Source: Helicobacter pylori (GTDB taxonomy: Bacteria; Campylobacterota; Campylobacteria; Campylobacterales; Helicobacteraceae). From it: 64,000 nucleotides of DNA. Position numbers and translations under genes: made by a program. A model generated the notes under the pieces. That model saw only the letters and a list, made by a program, of their open reading frames with translations, made no database searches and was not told where the DNA came from. The number at the start of each line of letters is the position of its first letter. The first letter of the stretch is position 1. Below, piece after piece: positions 29,709-39,397 of the stretch. The stretch spans positions 310,001 to 374,000 of the forward strand of contig NZ_CP051500.1 of NCBI RefSeq assembly GCF_016755635.1. The letters are read 5' to 3'.

Positions 29709-31412
29709 TTGGATTTAAAGATATTATTGCAACGGATTGTTGATTTTTTCATCAAGCTCAATAAAAAGCAAAAAATCGCCCTGATTGCAGCCGGGGTTTT
29801 GATCACCGCCTTGCTTGTGTTTTTATTGCTCTATCCCTTTAAAGAAAAAGACTACGCGCAAGGGGGTTATGGGGTTTTATTTGAAGGCTTAGACTCTAGC
29901 GATAACGCTTTAATCTTACAGCATCTCCAGCAAAACCAAATCCCTTATAAAGTCTCCAAAGATGACATCATTCTTATCCCTAAAGATAAAGTGTATGAAG
30001 AAAGGATCACTTTGGCTTCTCAAGGGATCCCTAAAACGAGTAAAGTGGGCTTTGAAATCTTTGACACTAAAGACTTTGGGGCGACTGATTTTGATCAGAA
30101 CATCAAACTCATTCGCGCCATTGAGGGGGAATTGTCGCGCACGATTGAAAGTTTAAACCCCATTCTTAAAGCCAATGTGCATATTGCAATCCCTAAAGAC
30201 AGCGTGTTTGTGGCTAAAGAAGTGCCTCCTAGCGCTTCAGTGATGCTCAAACTCAAGCCTGACATGAAGCTTTCACCCACTCAAATTTTAGGGATTAAAA
30301 ATTTAATCGCTGCAGCTGTGCCTAAACTCACGATAGAAAACGTGAAAATCGTGAATGAAAACGGCGAATCAATAGGCGAGGGCGATATATTAGAAAACTC
30401 CAAAGAATTAGCCCTAGAACAATTGCATTACAAACAAAATTTTGAAAACATTTTAGAAAATAAGATTGTCAATATCTTAGCCCCTATTGTGGGGGGTAAA
30501 AACAAGGTGGTCGCAAGGGTCAATGCGGAGTTTGATTTCAGCCAAAAGAAAAGCACTAAAGAGACTTTTGATCCCAATAATGTTGTAAGGAGCGAGCAAA
30601 ATTTAGAAGAAAAAAAAGAAGGCGCTTCTAAAAAACAAGTCGGCGGTGTGCCGGGGGTTGTGAGCAATATCGGGCCTGTGCAAGGATTGAAAGACAATAA
30701 AGAGCCAGAAAAATACGAAAAGTCTCAAAACACGACCAATTATGAAGTGGGTAAAACCATTAGCGAGATTAAGGGCGAGTTTGGCACTTTAGTGCGTTTG
30801 AATGCGGCGGTTGTGGTGGATGGCAGGTATAAAATCGCGCTTAAAGATGGGGCAAACGCTTTAGAATACGAGCCTTTGAGCGATGAATCGCTTAAAAAAA
30901 TCAACGCTCTAGTGAAACAAGCCATTGGCTATAACCAAAATAGAGGCGATGATGTGGCGGTGAGCAATTTTGAGTTTAACCCTATGGCACCCATGATTGA
31001 TAACGCTACTTTGAGCGAAAAAATCATGCACAAAACTCAAAAAATCTTAGGTTCATTCACGCCTTTAATCAAGTATGTTTTGGTGTTTATAGTGCTATTT
31101 ATTTTCTATAAAAAAGTGATTGTGCCTTTCAGCGAACGCATGCTGGAAGTGGTGCCTGATGAAGATAAGGAAGTGAAATCCATGTTTGAAGAAATGGATG
31201 AAGAAGAAGATGAATTGAACAAATTGGGCGATTTGAGAAAAAAAGTAGAAGATCAATTAGGGCTTAATGCAACCTTTAGCGAAGAAGAAGTAAGATACGA
31301 AATTGTCTTAGAAAAGATTAGAGGGACCCTTAAAGAGCGCCCTGATGAAATCGCAATGCTCTTTAAACTCCTAATCAAAGATGAAATCTCTTCAGACAGC
31401 GCGAAAGGCTAA
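29709..31412 (+). CDS. fliF: Flagellar MS-ring protein FliF
   Basis: 567 aa, starting at TTG behind AAGG. Two membrane helices (about residues 22-42 and 448-468) frame a large periplasmic part with the YscJ-like domain, and the acidic C-terminal tail (EEMDEEEDELNKL) binds FliG. It forms the ring on which the motor and export apparatus assemble. First gene of a fliF-fliG-fliH run. Confidence 0.96.
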   Translation: MDLKILLQRIVDFFIKLNKKQKIALIAAGVLITALLVFLLLYPFKEKDYAQGGYGVLFEGLDSSDNALILQHLQQNQIPYKVSKDDIILIPKDKVYEERITLASQGIPKTSKVGFEIFDTKDFGATDFDQNIKLIRAIEGELSRTIESLNPILKANVHIAIPKDSVFVAKEVPPSASVMLKLKPDMKLSPTQILGIKNLIAAAVPKLTIENVKIVNENGESIGEGDILENSKELALEQLHYKQNFENILENKIVNILAPIVGGKNKVVARVNAEFDFSQKKSTKETFDPNNVVRSEQNLEEKKEGASKKQVGGVPGVVSNIGPVQGLKDNKEPEKYEKSQNTTNYEVGKTISEIKGEFGTLVRLNAAVVVDGRYKIALKDGANALEYEPLSDESLKKINALVKQAIGYNQNRGDDVAVSNFEFNPMAPMIDNATLSEKIMHKTQKILGSFTPLIKYVLVFIVLFIFYKKVIVPFSERMLEVVPDEDKEVKSMFEEMDEEEDELNKLGDLRKKVEDQLGLNATFSEEEVRYEIVLEKIRGTLKERPDEIAMLFKLLIKDEISSDSAKG

Positions 31413-31430
31413 AAAGATAAAAGGTTAAAA

Positions 31431-32462
31431 ATGGCAACCAAGCTTACCCCCAAACAAAAGGCTCAATTAGACGAACTTTCCATGAGTGAAAAAATCGCTA
31501 TTTTACTCATTCAAGTGGGCGAAGACACCACAGGCGAGATTTTAAGGCATTTAGACATTGACTCTATTACAGAGATTTCTAAGCAAATCGTGCAATTAAA
31601 CGGCACAGACAAGCAAATCGGCGCGGCGGTTTTAGAGGAATTTTTTGCGATTTTTCAGTCTAACCAATACATCAATACCGGCGGTTTAGAATACGCTAGA
31701 GAGCTTTTAACCAGGACTTTAGGGAGCGAAGAAGCTAAAAAAGTGATGGATAAACTCACTAAAAGCTTGCAAACGCAAAAAAACTTCGCTTATTTAGGCA
31801 AAATCAAACCCCAACAACTCGCTGATTTCATCATTAACGAACACCCTCAAACCATTGCCTTGATTTTAGCCCACATGGAAGCCCCTAATGCGGCTGAGAC
31901 TTTGAGCTATTTTCCTGATGAAATGAAGGCTGAGATTTCTATTAGAATGGCGAATTTAGGCGAAATATCGCCCCAAGTGGTTAAAAGGGTTTCCACGGTG
32001 TTAGAAAACAAACTAGAATCGCTCACTAGCTATAAAATTGAAGTGGGTGGCTTAAGAGCGGTGGCTGAAATCTTTAACCGCTTAGGCCAAAAGAGCGCTA
32101 AAACCACGCTCGCTCGCATTGAAAGCGTGGATAACAAGCTCGCCGGCGCGATTAAAGAGATGATGTTCACTTTTGAAGACATATCCAAACTAGACAATTT
32201 CGCTATCAGAGAGATTTTGAAAGTAGCGGATAAAAAAGACTTGTCTTTGGCGCTAAAAACTTCTACCCAAGATTTAACCGATAAATTCTTAAACAACATG
32301 AGCAGCAGGGCTGCAGAGCAGTTTGTAGAAGAGATGCAGTATCTTGGCGCGGTCAAAATCAAAGATGTGGATGTGGCTCAAAGGAAAATCATTGAAATCG
32401 TGCAGAGCTTGCAAGAAAAAGGCGTGATCCAAACCGGCGAAGAGGAAGATGTCATTGAATAG
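31431..32462 (+). CDS. fliG: Flagellar motor switch protein FliG
   Basis: 343 aa. The N, middle and C domains are complete. The EHPQTIALILAHM motif lies near residue 138 and the torque helix with charged residues near 280-300 (REILKVADKKDLSLALK). It couples stator force to rotor and switching. It overlaps fliH by 14 bases. Confidence 0.97.
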   Translation: MATKLTPKQKAQLDELSMSEKIAILLIQVGEDTTGEILRHLDIDSITEISKQIVQLNGTDKQIGAAVLEEFFAIFQSNQYINTGGLEYARELLTRTLGSEEAKKVMDKLTKSLQTQKNFAYLGKIKPQQLADFIINEHPQTIALILAHMEAPNAAETLSYFPDEMKAEISIRMANLGEISPQVVKRVSTVLENKLESLTSYKIEVGGLRAVAEIFNRLGQKSAKTTLARIESVDNKLAGAIKEMMFTFEDISKLDNFAIREILKVADKKDLSLALKTSTQDLTDKFLNNMSSRAAEQFVEEMQYLGAVKIKDVDVAQRKIIEIVQSLQEKGVIQTGEEEDVIE

Positions 32463-33225
32463 CCGTAAAAACTTGATCCAAAAAGACCATTTGAATAAGC
32501 ATGACATTCAAAAATACGAATTTAAGAGCATGGCAAACTTACCCCCTAAAACTAATCCTAATGGCGCGTCTTTAGAAACGCCTAACCCAGAAGAGCCTTT
32601 GGAAAAAAAAGCGATAGAAAACGATTTGATTGATTGCTTATTGAAAAAAACCGATGAGCTTTCAAGTCATTTAGTGAAATTGCAAATGCAATTTGAAAAA
32701 GCCCAAGAAGAGAGCAAAGTTTTGATTGAAAACGCTAAAAACGACGGCTATAAAATCGGCTTTAAAGAGGGCGAAGAAAAAATGCGTAACGAACTCACTC
32801 ATAGCGTGAATGAAGAAAAAAACCAGCTTTTGCATGCGATCACGGCTTTAGATGAAAAAATGAAAAAATCAGAAGATCATTTAATGGCTTTAGAAAAGGA
32901 ACTGAGCGCGATTGCGATAGATATAGCTAAAGAAGTGATCCTTAAAGAAGTGGAAGACAACAGCCAAAAAGTGGCCTTAGCTTTGGCTGAAGAGCTTTTA
33001 AAAAATGTTTTAGACGCAACGGATATTCATTTAAAAGTCAATCCCTTGGATTACCCTTATTTAAACGAGCGTTTGCAAAACGCTTCCAAAATCAAATTAG
33101 AGAGCAATGAGGCTATTTCTAAAGGAGGCGTTATGATCACTAGCTCTAACGGGAGCCTTGATGGGAATTTAATGGAGCGCTTTAAAACGCTCAAAGAAAG
33201 CGTGTTGGAAAATTTTAAGGTGTGA
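32449..33225 (+). CDS. fliH: Flagellar assembly protein FliH
   Basis: 258 aa. A helical, Glu/Lys-rich central coiled coil (about residues 60-150), with glycine-spaced GYKIGFKEGEEK near 100-112 (the GxxxG-type zone typical of FliH), and a C-terminal V-ATPase-E-like domain. It regulates the FliI export ATPase. The 3' end touches dxs. Confidence 0.9.
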   Translation: MSLNSRKNLIQKDHLNKHDIQKYEFKSMANLPPKTNPNGASLETPNPEEPLEKKAIENDLIDCLLKKTDELSSHLVKLQMQFEKAQEESKVLIENAKNDGYKIGFKEGEEKMRNELTHSVNEEKNQLLHAITALDEKMKKSEDHLMALEKELSAIAIDIAKEVILKEVEDNSQKVALALAEELLKNVLDATDIHLKVNPLDYPYLNERLQNASKIKLESNEAISKGGVMITSSNGSLDGNLMERFKTLKESVLENFKV

Positions 33226-35078
33226 TTTTGCAAAATAAAACTTTTGATTTAAACCCTAATGATATTGCAGGCTTGGAGTTGGTGTGTCAAACGCTGCGGA
33301 ATCGTATTTTAGAAGTGGTGAGCGCTAATGGGGGGCATTTAAGCTCTTCTTTAGGGGCTGTGGAGCTGATTGTAAGCATGCATGCCTTATTTGATTGCCA
33401 AAAAAACCCTTTCATCTTTGACACTTCGCACCAGGCTTACGCTCACAAGCTCTTAACCGGGCGCTTTGAAAGCTTTAGCACTCTAAGGCAATTTAAAGGC
33501 TTGAGCGGCTTTACTAAACCCAGCGAGAGCGCATACGATTATTTCATTGCCGGGCATAGCTCCACTTCGGTGTCTATAGGCGTGGGGGTGGCTAAAGCTT
33601 TTTGTTTGAAACAAGCGCTAGGCATGCCTATAGCTTTATTGGGCGATGGGAGCATTAGCGCAGGGATTTTTTATGAAGCCTTAAACGAACTGGGCGATAG
33701 GAAATACCCCATGATCATGATTTTGAACGATAATGAAATGAGTATCAGCACGCCTATTGGAGCCTTATCCAAAGCCCTTAGCCAGCTGATGAAAGGCCCG
33801 TTTTACCAGTCTTTGCGCTCTAAAGTTAAAAAAATCTTAAGCACCTTACCTGAAAGCGTGAATTACTTAGCGAGCCGTTTTGAAGAATCTTTTAAACTCA
33901 TCACCCCAGGCGTGTTTTTTGAAGAATTGGGCATTAACTATATAGGGCCTATTAATGGGCATGATTTGAGCGCGATTATTGAAACCTTGAAATTAGCCAA
34001 AGAGCTTAAAGAGCCGGTGCTAATCCATGCGCAAACCTTAAAGGGCAAAGGCTATAAAATCGCTGAAGGGCGCTATGAAAAATGGCATGGGGTGGGGCCT
34101 TTTGATTTGGATACCGGCTTGTCTAAAAAATCCAAAAGCGCGATTTTATCGCCCACTGAAGCGTATTCTAACACCCTTTTAGAATTAGCCAAAAAAGATG
34201 AAAAAATCGTAGGCGTAACCGCTGCGATGCCTAGCGGCACAGGATTAGACAAGCTCATTGACGCTTACCCTTTGCGCTTTTTTGATGTCGCTATCGCTGA
34301 ACAACACGCCCTGACTTCTAGTAGCGCTATGGCTAAAGAGGGGTTTAAACCTTTTGTGAGCATCTATTCTACTTTTTTGCAGAGGGCTTATGATTCCATC
34401 GTGCATGACGCTTGCATTTCTAGCTTGCCGATTAAATTAGCCATTGACAGGGCTGGGATCGTAGGCGAAGATGGCGAGACGCACCAAGGGCTTTTAGACG
34501 TGTCGTATTTGCGCTCTATCCCTAACATGGTCATTTTTGCCCCACGAGACAATGAAACTTTAAAAAACGCCGTGTATTTTGCTAATGAGCATGATTCAAG
34601 CCCTTGCGCGTTCCGCTACCCTAGGGGATCGTTTGCACTAAAAGAGGGGGTTTTTGAGCCTAGCGGTTTTGTTTTAGGCCAAAGCGAATTGTTGAAAAAA
34701 GAAGGCGAAATTTTACTCATAGGCTATGGTAATGGCGTGGGGAGGGCGCATTTAGTCCAACTGGCTTTAAAGGAAAAAAACATAGAATGCGCTCTTTTGG
34801 ATCTCAGGTTTTTAAAGCCCTTAGATCAAAATTTAAGCGCGATCGTTGCCCCTTATCAAAAGCTCTATGTTTTTAGCGATAATTACAAGCTTGGGGGGGT
34901 GGCTAGCGCGATTTTAGAGTTTTTGAGCGAACAAAATATTTTAAAGCCTGTTAAAAGCTTTGAAATCATGGATGAATTTATCATGCATGGGAACACCGCT
35001 TTAGTGGAAAAATCCTTAGGCTTAGACACAGAGAGTTTGACTGACGCTATTTTAAAAGATTTAGGACAAGAGAGATGA
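33222..35078 (+). CDS. dxs: 1-Deoxy-D-xylulose-5-phosphate synthase
   Basis: 618 aa. Thiamine diphosphate motif [15 protein letters not shown] near residue 143, His in GHSSTS near 108, and the transketolase pyrimidine and C-terminal domains. It performs the first step of the MEP isoprenoid path from pyruvate and glyceraldehyde 3-phosphate. The open frame begins at GTG 33222, inside the fliH stop. TTG 33228 lies seven bases after AAGG and may be the real start. lepA begins inside its stop codon. Confidence 0.96.
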   Translation: MILQNKTFDLNPNDIAGLELVCQTLRNRILEVVSANGGHLSSSLGAVELIVSMHALFDCQKNPFIFDTSHQAYAHKLLTGRFESFSTLRQFKGLSGFTKPSESAYDYFIAGHSSTSVSIGVGVAKAFCLKQALGMPIALLGDGSISAGIFYEALNELGDRKYPMIMILNDNEMSISTPIGALSKALSQLMKGPFYQSLRSKVKKILSTLPESVNYLASRFEESFKLITPGVFFEELGINYIGPINGHDLSAIIETLKLAKELKEPVLIHAQTLKGKGYKIAEGRYEKWHGVGPFDLDTGLSKKSKSAILSPTEAYSNTLLELAKKDEKIVGVTAAMPSGTGLDKLIDAYPLRFFDVAIAEQHALTSSSAMAKEGFKPFVSIYSTFLQRAYDSIVHDACISSLPIKLAIDRAGIVGEDGETHQGLLDVSYLRSIPNMVIFAPRDNETLKNAVYFANEHDSSPCAFRYPRGSFALKEGVFEPSGFVLGQSELLKKEGEILLIGYGNGVGRAHLVQLALKEKNIECALLDLRFLKPLDQNLSAIVAPYQKLYVFSDNYKLGGVASAILEFLSEQNILKPVKSFEIMDEFIMHGNTALVEKSLGLDTESLTDAILKDLGQER

Positions 35079-36889
35079 AAGAAAAGACGCCTACGCCAAT
35101 GAAAAATATCCGCAATTTTTCCATTATCGCTCACATTGACCATGGTAAAAGCACTTTAGCGGATTGCTTGATTTTTGAATGCAACGCTATCAGTAACAGA
35201 GAAATGACGAGCCAAGTGATGGACACTATGGACATTGAAAAAGAAAGGGGCATTACGATTAAGGCTCAAAGCGTGCGCTTGAATTACACTTTTAAGGGGG
35301 AGAATTATGTTTTAAACCTCATTGACACCCCAGGGCATGTGGATTTTAGCTATGAAGTGTCTCGCTCTTTGTGTTCATGCGAAGGGGCGTTATTAGTGGT
35401 AGATGCCACTCAAGGCGTGGAAGCGCAAACCATTGCAAACACTTATATCGCTTTAGATAACAATTTAGAAATTTTACCGGTGATCAATAAAATTGATTTG
35501 CCGAATGCGAATGTTTTAGAGGTCAAACAGGATATAGAAGACACGATAGGGATTGATTGCTCTGGCGCTAATGAAGTGAGCGCTAAAGCTAAGCTAGGCA
35601 TTAAAGATTTGTTAGAAAAAATCATTACGACCATTCCTGCCCCTAGCGGTGATTTTAACGCTCCCTTAAAAGCGCTCATTTATGATTCATGGTTTGACAA
35701 TTATTTAGGGGCGCTAGCGTTAGTGCGTATCATGGATGGGAGCATCAACACCGAGCAAGAAATTTTGGTGATGGGAACGGGTAAAAAACATGGCGTTTTA
35801 GGGCTATACTACCCCAACCCTTTGAAAAAAATCCCCACCAAAAGTTTAGAATGCGGTGAGATTGGCATTGTGAGTTTAGGGCTAAAGAGCGTTACGGATA
35901 TTGCGGTGGGCGACACGCTCACAGACGCTAAAAACCCTACCTCTAAGCCCATTGAGGGCTTTATGCCGGCCAAACCCTTTGTTTTTGCGGGGCTTTACCC
36001 TATAGAAACGGACAGGTTTGAAGATTTAAGAGAAGCGTTATTGAAACTCCAGCTTAACGATTGCGCTTTAAATTTTGAGCCTGAAAGCTCTGTGGCGCTT
36101 GGCTTTGGCTTTAGGGTGGGCTTTTTAGGGCTATTGCACATGGAAGTGATTAAAGAAAGGCTGGAGAGGGAATTTGGCCTTAATCTCATCGCTACCGCTC
36201 CCACGGTGGTGTATGAAGTGCATTTGACGGATAATAGCATCAAATATGTCCAAAACCCTAGCGAACTGCCCCCTGAAAACCATATCGCTTGCATCAAAGA
36301 GCCTTTTGTGAGGGCGACGATCATCACGCCGAGTGAATTTTTGGGTAATTTAATGCAGTTATTGAACAATAAAAGAGGCATTCAAGAAAAAATGGAATAT
36401 TTGAACCAATCTCGTGTCATGCTCACTTATTCCTTGCCAAGCAACGAAATTGTGATGGATTTTTACGACAAGCTCAAATCTTGCACTAAAGGGTATGCGA
36501 GCTTTGATTATGAGCCGATAGAAAACAGAGAGGCCCATTTAGTGAAGTTGGATGTGAGGGTGGCAGGCGATGTGGTGGATGCGCTTTCTATCATTATAGA
36601 TAAAAACAAGGCGTATGAAAAGGGGCGAGCATTAGTGGAAACGATGAAAGAGCTTATTCCAAGACAGCTTTTTGAAGTCGCTATCCAAGCGAGCGTGGGG
36701 AATAAAATCATCGCCAGAGAGACGATTAAATCTGTCGGTAAGAATGTAACGGCTAAGTGCTATGGGGGCGATATTACACGAAAAAGAAAACTCTTAGAAA
36801 AGCAAAAAGAGGGTAAGAAACGCATGAAAGCTATCGGTAAGGTGGAGCTTCCCCAAGAAGCGTTTCTAGCGATATTAAAGATTGATTAG
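35075..36889 (+). CDS. lepA: Elongation factor 4 (LepA)
   Basis: 604 aa. G-domain motifs [15 protein letters not shown] and NKIDLPNA, then domains II-III and the LepA-specific C-terminal domain ([16 protein letters not shown] ... [20 protein letters not shown]). A ribosomal back-translocase. ATG 35075 has AGGA 8 bases upstream and overlaps the dxs stop. An internal ATG at 35099 is the start many homologues use. Confidence 0.96.
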   Translation: MKEKTPTPMKNIRNFSIIAHIDHGKSTLADCLIFECNAISNREMTSQVMDTMDIEKERGITIKAQSVRLNYTFKGENYVLNLIDTPGHVDFSYEVSRSLCSCEGALLVVDATQGVEAQTIANTYIALDNNLEILPVINKIDLPNANVLEVKQDIEDTIGIDCSGANEVSAKAKLGIKDLLEKIITTIPAPSGDFNAPLKALIYDSWFDNYLGALALVRIMDGSINTEQEILVMGTGKKHGVLGLYYPNPLKKIPTKSLECGEIGIVSLGLKSVTDIAVGDTLTDAKNPTSKPIEGFMPAKPFVFAGLYPIETDRFEDLREALLKLQLNDCALNFEPESSVALGFGFRVGFLGLLHMEVIKERLEREFGLNLIATAPTVVYEVHLTDNSIKYVQNPSELPPENHIACIKEPFVRATIITPSEFLGNLMQLLNNKRGIQEKMEYLNQSRVMLTYSLPSNEIVMDFYDKLKSCTKGYASFDYEPIENREAHLVKLDVRVAGDVVDALSIIIDKNKAYEKGRALVETMKELIPRQLFEVAIQASVGNKIIARETIKSVGKNVTAKCYGGDITRKRKLLEKQKEGKKRMKAIGKVELPQEAFLAILKID

Positions 36890-36903
36890 GGCGTTTAGCT
36901 TCT

Positions 36904-37662
36904 ATGGCAAAACATAAGAACTATGAAATTTTAAATCTCATAGGCTATGCTTTGGCGAAATTTGATAATGACTTTATTAAAGAATTTGGTTTTTCTACTA
37001 AAAACGCCTTTTTTGAATATTGCGTTCAAATCGGCTTAGCTAACACGACTGGCGTTATCAAAAATCGCATGGATTTATTTGATTATTTTTTTCCTAACAA
37101 ACGTAAAGGTTGGTGGCAAAAAGGCGATGCCTATATCCATAGAAAATTATGGATTGATAGTTTGTTTAAAGATGAAGACGCTAAAGGTTTTAGCCATATT
37201 GTGAAATGGTTTTTACAAGAACAATACGGAATCAAAGATTTAGGCATTACCCCTAACGCTTACCTCAAAACCCGCTATAAAAGCATGCAAGAAACGGGTT
37301 TAGAAGCCGAATTGTATTTTTTAAACCACTATAAAAACATCAAAATATTCTCTTGTGGGCATTTAAAAGACATGCGTCTTTTTGGCGATGGGTATGATTT
37401 CTATATTCAAACCAACAAGCAGGCGTTTTTAGTGGAAGTTAAGGGGATTAGAGAAAAGCAAGGGGCATTGAGATTGACCCAAAAAGAATACGAACAAGTG
37501 CAAGCGTATAACCATGATTATGTGCTTGTGGTGGTATTGAATTTGAGTGAAAAACCCCATCTTTTATCCATTGCTAACCCCTTAAAGCATTTAGAATTTA
37601 AGGCATGCGAGAGGAAGCAAAAAAGCATTTTAGAATACCACTTAATAGGGCAAATAAAATAA
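36904..37662 (+). CDS. PD-(D/E)XK-type protein, DUF3883-like
   Basis: 252 aa, function unknown. The N-terminal 120 residues form a helical domain rich in aromatic and basic residues (NKRKGWWQKGDAYIHRKLW). The C-terminal part looks like the DUF3883/Mrr-like restriction-endonuclease fold: GDGYDFYIQ, then FLVEVKGIR, giving Asp165-x12-Glu178-x-Lys180, then LTQKEYEQVQAY. It lies 14 bases after lepA without a clear ribosome site. It is the only intact ORF in a 1.6-kb block of gene fragments. A restriction or defence role is an inference from fold and context. Confidence 0.6.
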   Translation: MAKHKNYEILNLIGYALAKFDNDFIKEFGFSTKNAFFEYCVQIGLANTTGVIKNRMDLFDYFFPNKRKGWWQKGDAYIHRKLWIDSLFKDEDAKGFSHIVKWFLQEQYGIKDLGITPNAYLKTRYKSMQETGLEAELYFLNHYKNIKIFSCGHLKDMRLFGDGYDFYIQTNKQAFLVEVKGIREKQGALRLTQKEYEQVQAYNHDYVLVVVLNLSEKPHLLSIANPLKHLEFKACERKQKSILEYHLIGQIK

Positions 37663-37901
37663 CTTTGAATTTTACAGGGGGCTATAGGAGTGGGGTTCAA
37701 ATTGATAGGAATGCCCCCAAACGCATTTACAAATACACCAAAAAAGATTGCGATTTGATTTTAGGGATAGACACTCGCACGAGCGAATGCTATATTATCC
37801 CTATTGAAGACACACAAGAATGGGGCAACACAAAGAGTTTGTCGCAACTCCAACACTATAAAGAGAATTGGCAAATTTTGATTGACTTGGCGTTGGAGTA
37901 A
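37605..37901 (+). pseudogene. C-terminal fragment of a PD-(D/E)XK nuclease
   Basis: An open frame of 98 codons overlapping the end of the previous ORF. From about residue 20 it reads like the end of a homing- or restriction-type nuclease: YRSGVQIDRNAPKRIYKYTK, then DCDLILGIDTRTSECYIIPI and LSQLQHYKENWQILIDLALE. The N-terminal catalytic half is missing and the first 15 codons are only the other frame of the upstream gene, so it is probably a truncated remnant. Confidence 0.5.
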
Positions 37902-38245
37902 GAATATAAAACTACATTCACAAACAAGAAAAAAGATTTCTTTAGATATAGTGTTGGTTATGCCAAAAAGGCACAATCAAATTAGAAAAGAATGACTTGC
38001 TCTTAAACCCTAATTTAGTGGAAGCAGAAAGAAAATTTTTACAAGCTTTTAAAATGGTTCTATCTTAAAATGAACGCTGATAATCAAGTGGGTAATCAAA
38101 AAGCTTGATTGGGGCGATAAAAACATTAAGGGAATTAGAAACCAAGCCGACACTCTCTAACCATTACAGAGACGGCATCAACTATAGCGTCTCAAACCTT
38201 AATGGGATTAGATCTTATCACAAACGAGCTTAAAACACAAGAGCC
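37902..38245 (+). pseudogene. Decayed restriction-type gene fragments
   Basis: Coding-like text in shifting frames with stops. About 37967-38068 reads LEKNDLLLNPNLVEAERKF. About 38076-38160 reads KWVIKKLDWGDKNIKGIRNQ. After a frame change near 38155 the text runs on as SNHYRDGINYSVSNLNG to about 38235. At least three fragments of one or two genes. No function can be named with certainty. Confidence 0.45.
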
Positions 38246-38339
38246 ATAACAAGAAAAATGGGGGCGTTTGCTTACAGAATACCACAAAAAAGAGCGTTTT
38301 AAACAACAAACGAAATAATTAAAATTGAATTATTGTTGA

Positions 38340-38534
38340 GTAGTTAGTGGCTATAAAGAGAAGCTTGCGATTGTTTCGACTTTGCAAGCGATTACAAAAG
38401 AAAAGACATTTAATTCTTTAAACTCTTTTAAAACTAATGCTATACAAAAAAGATTAACAAGGCTTTTAAAAAGCATCATTAGGGAGTTAGGGTATCGTAA
38501 AAACCCTCCTATGAATTTTAAAATCGCCAAAAGT
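38340..38534 (+). pseudogene. Remnant of an unrecognised gene
   Basis: Open frame without a proper start, reading VVSGYKEKLAIVSTLQAITK and then NAIQKRLTRLLKSIIRELGY before it runs into the 3' end of flgG in antisense. Basic, helical and coding-like. It is probably the end of a gene cut by the rearrangement that brought flgG here. Confidence 0.4.
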
Positions 38535-39344
38535 CTAAGCTTTTGCGGCGAGTTTGTTGATCGCTTCAGCGTTCATGTCGTCTTGGTGGGTTTTTAGTAC
38601 TTTAGAATACATGTCCAAAAAGCGGTTGATTCCAATCAAAGCGCTCATCTCACGCACCGCATTGACATTGCTTTTTTCTAGCATGTATTGTTTTAACGCA
38701 CCAGAGTCAGAGACTTGATGAACGCCTTCGCCCTGATAAGTATAAAGGTTTTGCCCTATTTTTTTAAGGTTTTTAGGTTCGCTAAAACTCACTAAAGCTA
38801 ACGCGCCCGCTTGAATTTGGGCTTCATTATCCCTAAAAGTGATTCCGCCATTTTGATCCACTTCAATTTCAGCGTCAGGCATGAGCATGATCCCTCCTTT
38901 TTCGTTCAAGCCCGAACGAGAAAGCACCCTAAAGCCATTAAGAGTAACTAAAAAGCCGTCTTTATCCACGCTAAAATGCCCATCTCTGGTATAAGCGACG
39001 CCCTCATTAGTTTGTATCGCAAAATAGAGGTTAGGGCTTGTTAGGGCAAAATCTAGGGGGTTATGCGTTTTTTCAAACGCGCCAAGACTCCTATCGGTAT
39101 AGATTTCTGATAAAATAGGCACACGATTGAGGTTGCGGTTTAAATACTTCGCACTCGCTTTGGTTTGATCTTCTAAGGGCAGTTGCTCTCGGTATTGTTG
39201 GTAAAGCCTTAAAAAATCGCCTATAATCGCATCGTCTCTTTTAAAGCCATTGGTGTTTAAATTAGCTAAATTATTAGAGGTTAAATCCAAGCGGTTAAAT
39301 TGTGTCGCCATAGCCCCTGTGGCTGCATAATACCCATTTTGCAT
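38535..39344 (-). CDS. flgG: Flagellar basal-body rod protein FlgG/FlgF family
   Basis: 269 aa. N-terminal rod signature TSNNLANLNTNGFKRD near residues 22-37, middle FlgE/F/G domain (AYTRDGHFSVDKDGFLV) and the conserved C-terminal helix (NVNAVREMSALIGINRFLDMYSKVLK). It corresponds to HP1092. H. pylori has a second FlgG (HP1585), so this copy could serve as FlgF, the proximal rod. An AAAAGGATT ribosome site and a minus-strand TATAAT at 39369-39374 precede it. Confidence 0.92.
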   Translation of the reverse strand: MQNGYYAATGAMATQFNRLDLTSNNLANLNTNGFKRDDAIIGDFLRLYQQYREQLPLEDQTKASAKYLNRNLNRVPILSEIYTDRSLGAFEKTHNPLDFALTSPNLYFAIQTNEGVAYTRDGHFSVDKDGFLVTLNGFRVLSRSGLNEKGGIMLMPDAEIEVDQNGGITFRDNEAQIQAGALALVSFSEPKNLKKIGQNLYTYQGEGVHQVSDSGALKQYMLEKSNVNAVREMSALIGINRFLDMYSKVLKTHQDDMNAEAINKLAAKA

Positions 39345-39368
39345 GCAAGAATCCTTTTAAAAGGAAAA

Positions 39369-39374
39369 ATTATA
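39369..39374 (-). promoter_or_regulatory. -10 box of flgG
   Basis: Minus-strand GCTATAAT, 25 bases before the ATG. This is a housekeeping-type element, not a sigma-54 promoter. Confidence 0.5.
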
Positions 39375-39397
39375 GCAAAAATTAAATAAAAACAGAT

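Noticed and set aside
38382-38597. 71-codon frame taken as an intact gene
   Set aside because: Its last third is antisense to flgG and it has no ribosome site; only the first part reads as a gene remnant.
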